A DNA stretch of 64,000 nucleotides, taken from NCBI GenBank assembly GCA_037045225.1, contig JBAOHZ010000009.1, positions 806,001-870,000 on the forward strand. Reading direction: 5' to 3'. A program made the position numbers and the translations under genes. Origin of the DNA: Nitrospira sp. GTDB taxonomy: Bacteria; Nitrospirota; Nitrospiria; Nitrospirales; Nitrospiraceae. Of the stretch, positions 45,283-56,200 are shown piece by piece (within the stretch, counting starts at the first letter, position 1; every line of letters begins with the position of its first letter). Under the pieces are notes generated by a model that was not told the origin of the DNA, searched no databases, and saw only the letters and a program-made list of their open reading frames with translations.

Positions 45283-48200
45283 ATGCTGTCTTCCCTTCTG
45301 GCCTTCGCTCTCCGTCAACGTGTTCTGGTCGTTGTGATGGCGTGTATCCTGACCGCCGGAGGGATCTATGCCTTCCGCACCATCGCCATCGATGCCTTCC
45401 CGGACGTCACCACCGTGCTGGTCCAAGTCGTCACGAAAGTGCCCGGCATGTCGCCGGCAGAAGTCGAACGGTTCGTCACCTTCCCCATGGAACTCCAGCT
45501 CATGGGTGCGCCGGGGCTGACGGACATTCGCTCGTTTTCGAAGGTCGGCCTGTCGATGATCACCGTCGTCTTCAAAGACGACATCGATATTTATTTGGCC
45601 CGGCAGGTCGTGCTTGAACGAATCCTCGAGGTCCAAGAGCTGCTACCCCCTGGCTCCTCATCGCAATTGGTGCCGAACACCACCGGCTTGGGGGAAGTGT
45701 ATCAATTCTACCTTGAGGGACCGCACGACAACGACAAAGACTTTGTGATGAGCGATTCGGACCTCATGGAGCGGCGGACGATCGAGGACTGGGTGATCAG
45801 ACCGCTACTCAAAGGGCTACCCGATGTCGTGGATGTGAATTCGCTGGGCGGGTTCGTCAAACAGTACCAGGTGATGGTCGAACCAGGGCTGCTTCGAAAA
45901 TACGGCCTTGCACTCCATGAGGTGTTCGATGCCGTCGCCAATAACAATGCCAATGCCGGCGGGAACATTCTGGAAAAGGACGATGAAAAATATGTGATTC
46001 GCGGTGTCGGGCTGATCAAGACGCTCGAGGACATCGAACACATCGTCGTCAAGCAGGTGGGTGGCACCCCCGTCTACGTGCGAGATGTGGCGGAGATTCG
46101 AATCGGACACGCCGTCCGGCACGGCGCTGCCGTCCTGAATGGGAAACACGAAGTGATCACCGGCATCGTCCTGATGCTGCGCGGCGGCAATGCCCGGGAC
46201 GTGGTGCAATCCATCAAGGACAAGATCTCGGAGATTCACCAGAAACACCTGCTGCCGAACGGGTTGCGCATCGTTCCGTTCTACGACCGGATCGAACTAA
46301 TCACGGCAGCGCTTGATACCGTCTACAAAGCGCTGCTTGAGGGCATTGTGCTGGTGGTCGTGATTCTCTTTCTGTTCCTCGGCAACGTGCGCAGCGCCCT
46401 CATCGTGACCGCCACGCTGATCGTGACGCCGCTGGTCACCTTCATCATCATGGACCAAGTCGGCCTCACAGCCAATCTCATGTCGCTCGGCGGATTGGTC
46501 ATCGCCATCGGCATGATGGTCGATGGCTCGGTCGTGGTAGTGGAGAATGTGTATCGACACCTCGCCGAACAGCGAGACGACCGCTTCAACAAGACCGAGG
46601 TCATCTTGCATGCCGTCACTGAAGTCGGACAACCGGTGATCTTCGGCATCCTGATCATTATCCTCGTCTTCCTTCCGATTCTGACCCTGCAGGGCATGGA
46701 AGGAAAAATGTTTCAGCCGCTCGCCAATACGATCATCATTGCGCTGCTGGTCTCCCTGGTCTTGTCGCTGACCCTCTCACCTGTTCTCTGCGCGATGACG
46801 CTGAAACGGGGAACGGAAGAGGACACCTTCCTGCTCCGCTGGGCCAAGCAGGTCTATCTTCCAACATTGCGATGGGCGATGGGACATCGCGTCACCGTGC
46901 TGGCCGTTGCACTCGGACTGCTGGGCGCTAGCCTGGCCCTGTTTCCCTTTCTCGGAGGAGAGTTTATTCCCATCTTGAACGAGGGATCGATTTCGCCCCA
47001 GACCATTCGCTATCCCAGCATCTCACTCGATCGATCCATCGAGATCGAAAAGGAGATGCAGCGCGCCGTGATGGAGTTCCCCGAAGTGCGCATGGTGGTA
47101 TCCAAGATCGGCCGCTCGGAGATGGGAAACGACCCGCAGGAACCTAATGCCAGTGACCCAACCGTGAGTCTGCGTCCGATGGACGAATGGACCACGGCCA
47201 AAACCAAAGCCGGACTCGACGATGCGATCCGCAAGCGCATTGAAAAGGTGCCGGGGGCCAATTATCTGCTCAGCCAGCCGATCCAACAACGGGTGGATGA
47301 GCTGCTGTCCGGAGTCCGATCGGAAGCCACCATCAAGATACTGGGGGATGATCTGTCCGTACTGAGAAGTACGGCTGAAAAGATTCAGACCATCATGGGG
47401 TCGGTCCGGGGCGTGGGCGATGTGCGGGTCGAGCAACTCTTCGGCCAGACCTACCTCACCATCGACATCGATCGCAACAAAATCGCCCGCCATGGCATCA
47501 ATGTCGCCCATATCCAGGAAATTATTACCACGGCGATCGGACAGGAACCGGCCACCCGCGTCTACGAGGGAAACAAACGATTCGATTTGACGTTGCGGTA
47601 TCCTGAGCAATATCGAAACAGCGTCGACACGATTAAAAATATCCTGCTGACGACATCCTCCGGGGCTCTGATTCCACTCGGAGATCTCGCCACGGTCGAA
47701 CTGCAAGAAGGACCGTCCTTGATCAGTCGCGAGGGGCTACAGCGCCGGATCTATGTCGGGTTCAACACGCTGGGCCGGGACATCGAAAGCGTCGTCGCCG
47801 AAGCTCAAGCCAAAATCGCGAAAGAGGTTCACCTTCCAGCCGGGTATCATTTTGTATGGGGCGGCTCGTTTGAAAACATGCAGCGAGCTATGGCTCGATT
47901 GAAAATCATCTTGCCGATCACGATCGGTTTGATTTTCATCCTCCTGTTTGCCTCATTCAATTCAGTCCGGCATGCGGCGCTGATCATTATGAACCTGCCC
48001 TTCGCGATGATCGGCGGAATCGTCGCCCTCTGGCTGACAGGTGAATATTTGAGTGTGCCGGCCTCCGTCGGATTCATCAATCTGTTCGGCGTGGCGGTCC
48101 TCAACGGAATCGTGCTGGTCTCCTATTTCAACAAGTTGCGGGAAGACGGCCTTCAAGGCGATGACGCGGTGATCAAAGGGTGCACACTTCGGCTCAGACC

Positions 48201-48414
48201 GGTCCTGATGACCGCGTTGGTGGCGCTGCTCGGCCTCATGCCACTGGCATTCGCCCATGGCATCGGTTCAGAAGTGCAGCGCCCGCTGGCCGTCGTGGTG
48301 ATCGGAGGGCTCGTCAGTTCGACCCTCCTCACCTTGATCGTCCTGCCGGTGCTGTATCGATGGCTCGATCCTCCAGACCAACCAGCCGGGCCCGAAGCGG
48401 AACCAGCCCATTGA
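45283..48414 (+). CDS. czcA: CzcA-like heavy-metal RND efflux pump
   Basis: A 1043-aa inner-membrane RND transporter of the HME class with twelve expected spans and two large periplasmic loops. The TM4 motif is AIGMMVDGSVVVVEN, between the classical CzcA and CusA patterns, so the exported ion (Zn/Co/Cd/Ni or Cu/Ag) is not settled. The N-terminus AFRTIAIDAFPDVT is typical. Last gene of the czcCBA operon, driven by proton motive force. Confidence 0.93.
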   Translation: MLSSLLAFALRQRVLVVVMACILTAGGIYAFRTIAIDAFPDVTTVLVQVVTKVPGMSPAEVERFVTFPMELQLMGAPGLTDIRSFSKVGLSMITVVFKDDIDIYLARQVVLERILEVQELLPPGSSSQLVPNTTGLGEVYQFYLEGPHDNDKDFVMSDSDLMERRTIEDWVIRPLLKGLPDVVDVNSLGGFVKQYQVMVEPGLLRKYGLALHEVFDAVANNNANAGGNILEKDDEKYVIRGVGLIKTLEDIEHIVVKQVGGTPVYVRDVAEIRIGHAVRHGAAVLNGKHEVITGIVLMLRGGNARDVVQSIKDKISEIHQKHLLPNGLRIVPFYDRIELITAALDTVYKALLEGIVLVVVILFLFLGNVRSALIVTATLIVTPLVTFIIMDQVGLTANLMSLGGLVIAIGMMVDGSVVVVENVYRHLAEQRDDRFNKTEVILHAVTEVGQPVIFGILIIILVFLPILTLQGMEGKMFQPLANTIIIALLVSLVLSLTLSPVLCAMTLKRGTEEDTFLLRWAKQVYLPTLRWAMGHRVTVLAVALGLLGASLALFPFLGGEFIPILNEGSISPQTIRYPSISLDRSIEIEKEMQRAVMEFPEVRMVVSKIGRSEMGNDPQEPNASDPTVSLRPMDEWTTAKTKAGLDDAIRKRIEKVPGANYLLSQPIQQRVDELLSGVRSEATIKILGDDLSVLRSTAEKIQTIMGSVRGVGDVRVEQLFGQTYLTIDIDRNKIARHGINVAHIQEIITTAIGQEPATRVYEGNKRFDLTLRYPEQYRNSVDTIKNILLTTSSGALIPLGDLATVELQEGPSLISREGLQRRIYVGFNTLGRDIESVVAEAQAKIAKEVHLPAGYHFVWGGSFENMQRAMARLKIILPITIGLIFILLFASFNSVRHAALIIMNLPFAMIGGIVALWLTGEYLSVPASVGFINLFGVAVLNGIVLVSYFNKLREDGLQGDDAVIKGCTLRLRPVLMTALVALLGLMPLAFAHGIGSEVQRPLAVVVIGGLVSSTLLTLIVLPVLYRWLDPPDQPAGPEAEPAH

Positions 48415-48606
48415 CGACGTTTCTCTCGGATGAGGATGGGCATTTCCCACGCCATTCTCACACATCCGCGTAATGTCCCTAGTGATATGCCGAGGTTACC
48501 CGGATGAGATAATCGTGTACGATCTCTATCCTGGGGGAGTTTCCATTTTAACGTTGGCGTTGCCCTCTCCGTGTCACACGCCACGAAAGTTGATGCAAGC
48601 AACACT

Positions 48607-48921
48607 ATGGCGTGGACGTTTCTCTGTGTCGCCGGGCTCTTTGAAATCTGTTGGGCCATCGGGTTGAAGTACACCGACGGGTTTACCCGACTGTGGCCCA
48701 CGGTTGGAACCTTGATTGCCATGGCAGCGAGTTTCGGTTGCCTGGCTCAAGCGTTGAAAACAATTCCGGTAGGAACGGGATATGCAGTATGGACAGGCAT
48801 CGGAGCAGCAGGCACCGCCGTCCTCGGGATGGCCTTCTTCGCCGAAACTGCGTCGACCATCAAAGTGCTTTCATTGCTCTGCATCATCCTCGGCATCATC
48901 GGGCTCAAAAGCAGCTCCTAA
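48607..48921 (+). CDS. gdx: Gdx/SugE-type SMR transporter
   Basis: A 104-aa four-span small multidrug resistance protein. GLFEICWAIGLKYTDGFTRLWP carries the essential Glu (~13) and the Gdx-type pattern. Family members export guanidinium by proton exchange. The ATG at 48607 fits the family; a GTG at 48571 gives 12 extra residues. I looked for a guanidine riboswitch upstream and found none convincing. Confidence 0.88.
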   Translation: MAWTFLCVAGLFEICWAIGLKYTDGFTRLWPTVGTLIAMAASFGCLAQALKTIPVGTGYAVWTGIGAAGTAVLGMAFFAETASTIKVLSLLCIILGIIGLKSSS

Positions 48922-48962
48922 GCCATTCAGCAGTGATGTTCGTTCACGAATTCACCTAGACC

Positions 48963-50153
48963 ATGTTGCCACTCACCACCCCCGCACAACCAGAGTCTTC
49001 AGTATTGCATTTCCCCAATTGCAAGCCCCCGAAGCCGACCGGCTGGACGCTTGGAGAATGGCCACTGCTCCTGCCTATCGGAACGGCCGCCCTATTTTTC
49101 CACTATGGCCATGAGTGGCTCAGTGACCTCTCTAATCCCGTGCGACTGAGCGCCATCCTTGGCTGGCTCCTGCTCGTGATTATTCTCTCCGCCTTTGCCG
49201 TACTCCGCCATGCGGAGCACCTTGCGAAGCGCCTCGGCGAACCGATGGGAACCGTGATTCTCACCTTGTCGGTTACCGGAATCGAAGTGATGATGATCGC
49301 CGCCTTTATGTACACGGGCAACGGCAATGCCTCCCTGGCGCGGGATGCCATGTTTGCCGTGGTCATGATCGTGCTGAATGGTATGGTCGGGCTTTCGCTG
49401 CTGCTCGGCGGCTTGCGGTACCACGAACAGACCTACAATCTACAGGGGGCGAACGCCTTCCTCGCGGTCATTGTCCCGCTGGCTGTGCTGGGACTTGTGC
49501 TGCCGAATTTCACGATCTCCTCGCCGGGCCCGACGTTTTCCCCCCATCAGTCCATCTTTCTCATCGTCATGTCCTTAGGTTTGTACGGCGTCTTTCTCGC
49601 GATTCAGAATCTCCGCCACCGCGACTACTTCGTGGCGCCCCGCAGTCATGGCAAACGCAAAACAGCCCGGCTCCATGATCAGCCTGAACCGGCCCCGAAG
49701 ACGCCTGTCTGGCACCATACCCTCCTCTTAATGGCCTACCTGCTTCCACTGGTGATCCTCTCGGAACATGTCGCCACACCGATCGACTACACGCTTCGCT
49801 TATGGAATGCCCCCCACACCTTAGGTGGCGTACTGGTGGCGGGACTGGTGTTGGCTCCCGAGTCTCTTGGCGCGGTCCGTGCCGCGCTGGCCAATCAATT
49901 ACAGCGCTCCGTCAATATTCTCCTGGGATCGGTGCTTGCGAGTATCAGCCTCACCATTCCGGCCGTCCTCGCCATTGGATTCTTCACTGAATCGACGATC
50001 ATTCTCGGCATCGACACGGTCGACACCATTCTTCTGGTTCTAACCTTTGTGGTTAGCATGCTGACCTTTGCCGTCAGGCGCACCAATGTCCTGCTCGGAG
50101 CCGTCCACCTACTCCTGTTCCTGGCTTACCTCATGCTGATTTTCGAGAAGTGA
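48963..50153 (+). CDS. chaA: ChaA-type Ca2+(Na+,K+)/H+ antiporter
   Basis: A 396-aa protein of the Ca2+:cation antiporter superfamily with about eleven spans. The two alpha repeats are visible: GEPMGTVILTLSVTGIEVMMI in the first half and VLAPESLGAVRAALANQLQRSVNILLGS in the second, with the acidic residues. ChaA exchanges sodium, calcium or potassium for protons. Plus strand, 41 bases after gdx. Confidence 0.9.
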   Translation: MLPLTTPAQPESSVLHFPNCKPPKPTGWTLGEWPLLLPIGTAALFFHYGHEWLSDLSNPVRLSAILGWLLLVIILSAFAVLRHAEHLAKRLGEPMGTVILTLSVTGIEVMMIAAFMYTGNGNASLARDAMFAVVMIVLNGMVGLSLLLGGLRYHEQTYNLQGANAFLAVIVPLAVLGLVLPNFTISSPGPTFSPHQSIFLIVMSLGLYGVFLAIQNLRHRDYFVAPRSHGKRKTARLHDQPEPAPKTPVWHHTLLLMAYLLPLVILSEHVATPIDYTLRLWNAPHTLGGVLVAGLVLAPESLGAVRAALANQLQRSVNILLGSVLASISLTIPAVLAIGFFTESTIILGIDTVDTILLVLTFVVSMLTFAVRRTNVLLGAVHLLLFLAYLMLIFEK

Positions 50154-51355
50154 TCGGATAAGAACCGTGTACGCACAGCAGGGGTTTCGCATCTCGGCTT
50201 GTCTCGCCTGATCGTTCGAATTCGCACACCGTGCACAGTGCAACACCATACTTCTGACAATGAAGTGGCGCTCATCGAGACCGGAAACGATCGGGCCGCT
50301 GCCCTCAATCAGCTCGGCCAACACACACATTCCGTCCTAGCTGCCTCCTGCGCCGTATCCCAGCGAGGAAGGAACGGAATATGCGTTACCATTCAGTGCA
50401 CTGCCACAGAATCGCACAGACCCCGACGGCATTCTGATCCGCAGTCAAACAATCGCCTAACAGGGGTGGCCTATGCACACGTTCCCTACGTTATGGCTCA
50501 CAACACTACTAGTTCTCTCAGCAACCTGGGATCCCAAGTGCGTAAGAGGGACAGAGTCGAACACCAGCGCTCCCGGATCCCCGCTCACGAGCCAGCCGGC
50601 CCACTCGCAGACACGGGGCCCCTCCACACTGTCCTCCGTCCGCGCCGCAATGAACAGACACACCCGCACGCTGCTCGCAGTCCCCCGCAGGCAGAATGGG
50701 AGGCTCCCGGCAAGCTACAGCACCAGTCAACCACAAACCCTCCGCCTCCGGCCGCTTCCCCCGACAATCAATAGGCCAGGAGGGCTTGAGCCGGAACCGT
50801 TCATCGGACCGAGCAGACAAGAACAGGCAACACCGACACTCTCCCCCAACCAGGGCACAAACCTCGTCGACGCATCTTCTCTCACATCGATCTTCGCCTG
50901 GTCTCGAAGCAACCAGCTCCCCCTCGCCATGAGCGCGATTCCGCAGCAACGAGAAAACGAATACGAACGGATGAACGAGGCCTCGCACGAAAATATACAT
51001 GGAGGGAACTAACACCTCCCGGATGACCAACTCCCCCTGTTCGACACAAGATGCCCCCCTCAATTCTGGCCGCAGCGAGGCGCAGAACATGGACCGACAT
51101 GCGCGCCATCCTTGTGAACACGATCGGACGAAGAGGCCGACGGTTTCATGAGCACGCTACCATCCGAATGCGGACACTACCGTGCAAGCAGTTGATTTCG
51201 TTCGCCCTCGCCTCCTAAGATAACCAGCTATGCTGCAGAAAACTGCAGCCCTCACACGCTTCCACCACGCTCCGCTTGTCTGCTCTCGCGCAGGAATCGC
51301 GATTGGAGTCGAGCGTTATTCGGAAGGACGGCGAGTAGTTCCCGTAAAGATACGT
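50154..51355. other. long region without a confident gene
   Basis: About 1.2 kb. A palindromic element lies at 50218-50243. An open frame at 50473-51012 (179 aa, Pro/Ser/Gln-rich after a weakly hydrophobic start) and an antisense frame at 50518-51090 have no family resemblance and biased composition. I could not support either as a gene. The end is the leader of the sigma-54 activator. Confidence 0.4.
50218..50243. promoter_or_regulatory. element related to the 22437 palindrome
   Basis: GAATTCGCACACCGTGCACAGTGC shares its first ten bases with 22435-22444 and ends in CACAGTGC like 22451-22458. Symmetry is weaker here. A shared binding site or a short repeat are both possible. Confidence 0.35.
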
Positions 51356-52777
51356 ATGTCTGGAACCAAGCATAAAACCTTCACGATCCTGCTGGTCGAG
51401 GACGACGCGGGAGATGTGGACATGTTCTTGCGAACCGTTGAACAGGAGCTGCCACGCCATGAGGACGAGCAGGTCACACTGGTCATCAATGCGACGGCCG
51501 AAGGTGCGCTGGAGCGGCTGCAACAACAACCGATCGATCTGATCATTGCCGACGTGCGCTTGCCGGGCATGAGCGGGATTGAACTCCTGCGGCGGGTGCA
51601 AGACCTGAATCGACGCATCCCGGTCATCATTGTCAGTGGAGTCCATGCCATAGAGACGGTCATTGACGCGATGCGCCACGGGGCGTTCGACTACATCGTG
51701 AAGCCCTACGACACGATGGATCTCTCGGCGCGCATTCACCGCGCCATGCGCATGTCGGAGATCCTGCTGCAAGCTTCACCCGATGAGCCCACCGCGCCGC
51801 GGATCCCCTTCAAAAACCTGGTGGGCGTGAGCGCCCCGATCAGAAGCGTGATGGCCATGATCGAAGCCATCGCCCGGGTCCCGTCCACCACACTGATCAT
51901 CGGGGAAACCGGCACGGGCAAAGAATTGATCGCCAAGGCGATTCACGAACGCAGTCTCGATAGCGACGGCCCGTTTCAGGTCGTCGACTGCACCACCTTC
52001 TCGGAAGGCACCGTGGAGAGTGAATTGTTCGGCCATGTCCGCGGCGCATTTACCGGCGCAGTGGCCGACAGAACCGGCTTGATCGAGTCAGGGAGCCACG
52101 GCACCGTTTTTCTCGACGAAATCGGCGACCTGCCCGCCAATTTGCAGGCAAAACTCTTACGCGTGCTGGAAGCCGGCGAAGTACGTGCGGTCGGCAGTAC
52201 GCAACAGCGCAAGGTCAACGTGCGCTTTATCGCCGCGACCAATCAGGATCTGGCAGAGAAGGTGAAGCGGAACGAGTTCAGAAAAGACCTGTTTTTTCGC
52301 CTCAATGTCATGGTGATCCGTGTACCGCCCCTCCGTGAGCGGACAGAAGATATCCCTGTCCTCGCGCGACATTTCGTTGCCCGCTATGCCAAGGAATTTA
52401 CGAAACGCGTGGAAGATCTCCAGCCCTCCGCCGTCACGGAGCTGGTCGCCTATCCCTGGCCGGGGAATGTGCGGGAGTTACGGAATGTGATGGAGCGAGC
52501 CGTGATGCTTGCCAAAGGAGACCGCATCGGGATCGCGGATGTGGCCGGCATGCTCGCCGTGCCCGACGAGCGGCAGCGGGAAGCCTCCGATGAGGACTAT
52601 CTCCATCTGCCGTATGCAAAAGCCAAGGAGCAGGTACTGGAGGCCTTCAATCGACGGTATATTTCAACCAAGCTGACCATCCACCAGGGCAACGTCACCC
52701 ACGCCGCCCAGGACGCCGGACTGCCGCGCTCCTACTTCCATGAGATCATGCGCCGCTATACAAAAGACGAAAAATAG
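51356..52777 (+). CDS. NtrC-family response regulator near nxrA2
   Basis: A 473-aa regulator. The receiver has LLVEDDAGD, phospho-Asp in LIIADVRLPGMSG and YIVKPYD. The AAA+ domain has GETGTGKEL, GAFTGA and VFLDEIGD. The C-terminus has a Fis-like HTH (NVTHAAQDAGLPRSYFHEIM). The ATG at 51356 begins just before the receiver; the frame opens 42 codons earlier. No kinase is adjacent, so it is an orphan. It ends 486 bases before nxrA2 on the same strand, and control of nxrA2B2 is likely but inferred. Confidence 0.9.
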   Translation: MSGTKHKTFTILLVEDDAGDVDMFLRTVEQELPRHEDEQVTLVINATAEGALERLQQQPIDLIIADVRLPGMSGIELLRRVQDLNRRIPVIIVSGVHAIETVIDAMRHGAFDYIVKPYDTMDLSARIHRAMRMSEILLQASPDEPTAPRIPFKNLVGVSAPIRSVMAMIEAIARVPSTTLIIGETGTGKELIAKAIHERSLDSDGPFQVVDCTTFSEGTVESELFGHVRGAFTGAVADRTGLIESGSHGTVFLDEIGDLPANLQAKLLRVLEAGEVRAVGSTQQRKVNVRFIAATNQDLAEKVKRNEFRKDLFFRLNVMVIRVPPLRERTEDIPVLARHFVARYAKEFTKRVEDLQPSAVTELVAYPWPGNVRELRNVMERAVMLAKGDRIGIADVAGMLAVPDERQREASDEDYLHLPYAKAKEQVLEAFNRRYISTKLTIHQGNVTHAAQDAGLPRSYFHEIMRRYTKDEK

Positions 52778-53263
52778 CGGTGTCAGTAAAGCATGACACT
52801 CTCAAGCAAAAACATGGCATAACTCATTGTTTAATTTACATAAATAATACACATATCAACTCGTCCGCCTTTACAGACACATATATACCCATATATTTCA
52901 ATAAGTTAACAACTTCCCCCTCTATCGTAGTCAGCAGTTACTGCCCCCCCTGTTCCCACCGACGATCATCCCAAATTTTCGCTTACAACCAAACGCATTA
53001 AATAATTGTTTTTATTGCGCTTATTTCCCTGTTACCAAAACGAAATGTAACCACATTTTCTGCCCACGACGGCACGTGACTTGTAATACACCTATACCGC
53101 GAGCGAATACCCGCTCACCAATTTCGAATTGTGAGGGGCGAATGTTTCCAATTCGACACATGGAAAGGGGGTACACCAGACCAGATTGCATCCACGTGAG
53201 TGTAGTGAGGTTGTACGAACAGGTGCATGAGGGACTCATGTGCCTCACAAGGAGGTAGCTATT
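52778..53263 (+). promoter_or_regulatory. A/T-rich upstream region of nxrA2
   Basis: Bases ~52800-53050 are strikingly A/T-rich for this genome (runs such as TTTAATTTACATAAATAATA), a context for DNA bending by IHF-like proteins. The segment holds the sigma-54 promoter candidate at 53070-53085 and a leader of roughly 170 bases. No gene is supported in it. Confidence 0.55.
53070..53085 (+). promoter_or_regulatory. sigma-54 promoter candidate for nxrA2
   Basis: CGGCACGTGACTTGTA fits TGGCACG-N4-TTGCW at 10 of 12 fixed positions with correct spacing (GT instead of GC at -12). It lies about 180 bases before the nxrA2 ATG and downstream of a sigma-54 activator gene. Confidence 0.45.
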
Positions 53264-56200
53264 ATGCAGGTTTCCGTTTCACGGAGACAGTTTCTCAAAA
53301 TCTCGGCGGGAACCGTCGCGGCCGTGGCCGTGGCGGACAAAGTCCTCGCGTTGACCGCGCTGCAGCCGGTCATCGAGGTTGGGAACCCGCTGGGTGAGTA
53401 CCCGGATCGGTCCTGGGAGCGTGTGTATCACGACCAGTACCGGTACGACTCATCCTTTACCTGGTGCTGCTCACCGAACGACACCCATGGCTGTCGCGTC
53501 CGGGCCTTCGTCCGGAACGGTGTCGTCATGCGCGTGGAGCAGAACTACGATCACCAAACCTATGAAGACCTCTACGGCAACCGCGGCACGTTCGCACACA
53601 ATCCGCGCATGTGCTTGAAGGGCTTCACCTTCCATCGTCGCGTGTACGGTCCCTATCGGTTGAAGGGTCCGTTGATGCGGAAGGGCTGGAAGCAGTGGAT
53701 GGACGACGGCTCCCCCGAGCTGACGCCCGATGTGAAACGCAAGTACAAGTTTGACAGCCGCTTCCTCGACGACCTCAACCGGGTCTCCTGGGACACGGCC
53801 TTCACCTATGTCGCCAAAGGCGCCGTGCTCATCGCGACGCGCTATAGTGGTGAAGCCGGTGCCCGTCGTCTCCGCGAGCAGGGCTACGCTCCGGAAATGA
53901 TTGAAATGATGAAGGGTGCGGGCGTACGGACGTTCAAGCATCGTGCCGGTATGCCGGTGCTCGGCATCGTCGGTAAGATGATGAACACCCGCTTCAACGG
54001 CGGATGCTTGCCGTTGTTGGACTCCTGGATCCGCAAAGTCGATGCCGAAAAGGCGCAGGGCGGAAAGTACTATTCCAACTACACCTGGCACGGCGACCAA
54101 GATCCATCCCATCCGTTCTGGAACGGGACCCAGAACTGCGACGTCGACCTCTCCGACATGCGCTTCTCCAAGCTGAACACCAGCTGGGGCAAGAACTTCG
54201 TCGAGAACAAGATGCCGGAAGCGCACTGGAAGCTCGAGTCCATCGAGCGCGGCGCGCGAATCGTCGTCATTACGCCGGAGTACAACCCAACGGCCTACCG
54301 CGCAGACTACTGGATTCCTCTGCGGCCTGAGACCGATGGCGCGAACTTCCTCGGTGCCTGCAAAATCATTTTCGACGAAAACATGCAGGACATCGATTAC
54401 ATCAAGGAATTTTCCGACCTGCCATTGCTCGTACGGACGGATACGCTTCAGTATCTCGATCCGCGCGATGTGATTGCGGATTACAAATTCCCGGATTTCT
54501 CAAAGAGCTATTCGGGACGCATCCAATCCTTGAAGCCCGAGCAGATTGAACGGCTCGGCGGCATGATGGTCTGGGATCTGGCGAAGGGGAAAGCTGTTCC
54601 CCTGCACCGGGAACAGGTCGGCTTCCACTTCAAGGAGAGCGGCATTGATCCAGCGTTGACCGGAACCTTCCGGGTGAAGCTGCTCAACGGTCGCGAGATC
54701 GATGTGATGTCGATCTACCAGATGTATCAAGTCCACTTGCAGGACTACGATCTGGACACCACGCACCAAATCACCCGTGCGCCGAAGGACCTCATCGTCC
54801 GTTGGGCGCGTGATTCGGGCACGATCAAGCCGGCCGCGATGCACAACGGCGAAGGCGTCTGTCACTATTTCCACATGACGGAAATGGGCCGGGCGGCTGC
54901 GTTGGTGATGACCATCACCGGCAACATCGGAAAGTTCGGGACGGGCTGCCATACCTGGTCTGGTAACTACAAGGCCGGTATCTGGAACGCCGTTCCTTGG
55001 TCCGGCGCGGGACTCGCGGTGCATACCGGTGAAGATCCCTTCAACCTGACCTTGGATCCGAATGCCCACGGCAAAGAGATCAAGACCCGTTCCTATTACT
55101 ATGGTGAAGAAGTCGGGTACTGGAACCATGGTGATACGGCCTTGATCATCAACACGCCGAAGTACGGCCGCAAGGTGTTCACCGGCAAGACCCACATGCC
55201 GAGCCCCAGCAAAGTCCGCTGGGTGACCAACGTGAACATTCTGAACAACGCGAAGCACCACTATGACATGGTGAAAAACGTCGATCCGAACATCGAGATG
55301 ATCGTCACGCAAGACATCGAGATGACCTCGGACGTCAACCATGCCGACGTGGCGTTTGCCTGTAACTCGTGGATGGAATTCACCTATCCGGAAATGACTG
55401 GCACGGTATCCAATCCGTGGATTCAGATCTGGAAGGGTGGTATCCGCCCGCTCTACGATACCCGTAACGATGCGGACACCTTCGCCGGCGTCGCAGCCAA
55501 GTTGGCTGAAATGACCGGAGATGCGCGCTTCCGTGGCGTATTCCACTTCGTGTACATGAACCGCGTCGATGTTTATCCGCAGCGGATGCTGGATGCCAGC
55601 GCCACCTGCTACGGATACAGCGCTGACGTCATGTTGAAGTCGGAAAAGGGTTGGATGGTCATGGGTCGTACCTATCCGCGCCACCCGCTCTGGGAAGAGA
55701 CCAACGAGTCCAAGCCCCAGTGGACGCGGTCGGGTCGTATCGAGACCTACCGGATTGAGCCGGAAGCCATCGAATACGGGGAAAACTTCATTTCACACCG
55801 GGAAGGCCCGGAGTGTACCCCGTATCTGCCGAACGCGATTTTCTCGAACAATCCGTTCATTCGGCCGGATGACTACGGTATTCCGATCACCGCGCAGCAC
55901 CATGATGATAAGCACGTGCGAAACATCAAGCTGCCGTGGGCGGAAATCAAGCGGCATCCGAACCCGTTGTGGGAAAAGGGCTACCAGTTCTACTGCGTCA
56001 CGCCCAAAACCCGGCACCGGGTGCATAGCCAATGGTCAGTGAACGACTGGGTGCAGATTTATGAGTCGAACTTCGGCGATCCGTACCGCATGGACAAACG
56101 GACACCGGGTGTCGGCGAACACCAGTTGCACATCAACCCGCAAGCGGCGAAAGACCGCGGCATCAACGACGGCGACTACGTCTTTGTCGACGGTAACCCG

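Noticed and set aside
48415..48606. Possible guanidine riboswitch upstream of gdx
   Set aside because: No ykkC, mini-ykkC or ykkC-III signature could be found; the ATCGTGTACGAT palindrome does not give the ACGR hairpin loops.
50473..51012. 179-residue plus-strand frame and its antisense partner at 50518-51090
   Set aside because: Low-complexity composition on both strands, no family resemblance and weak starts.
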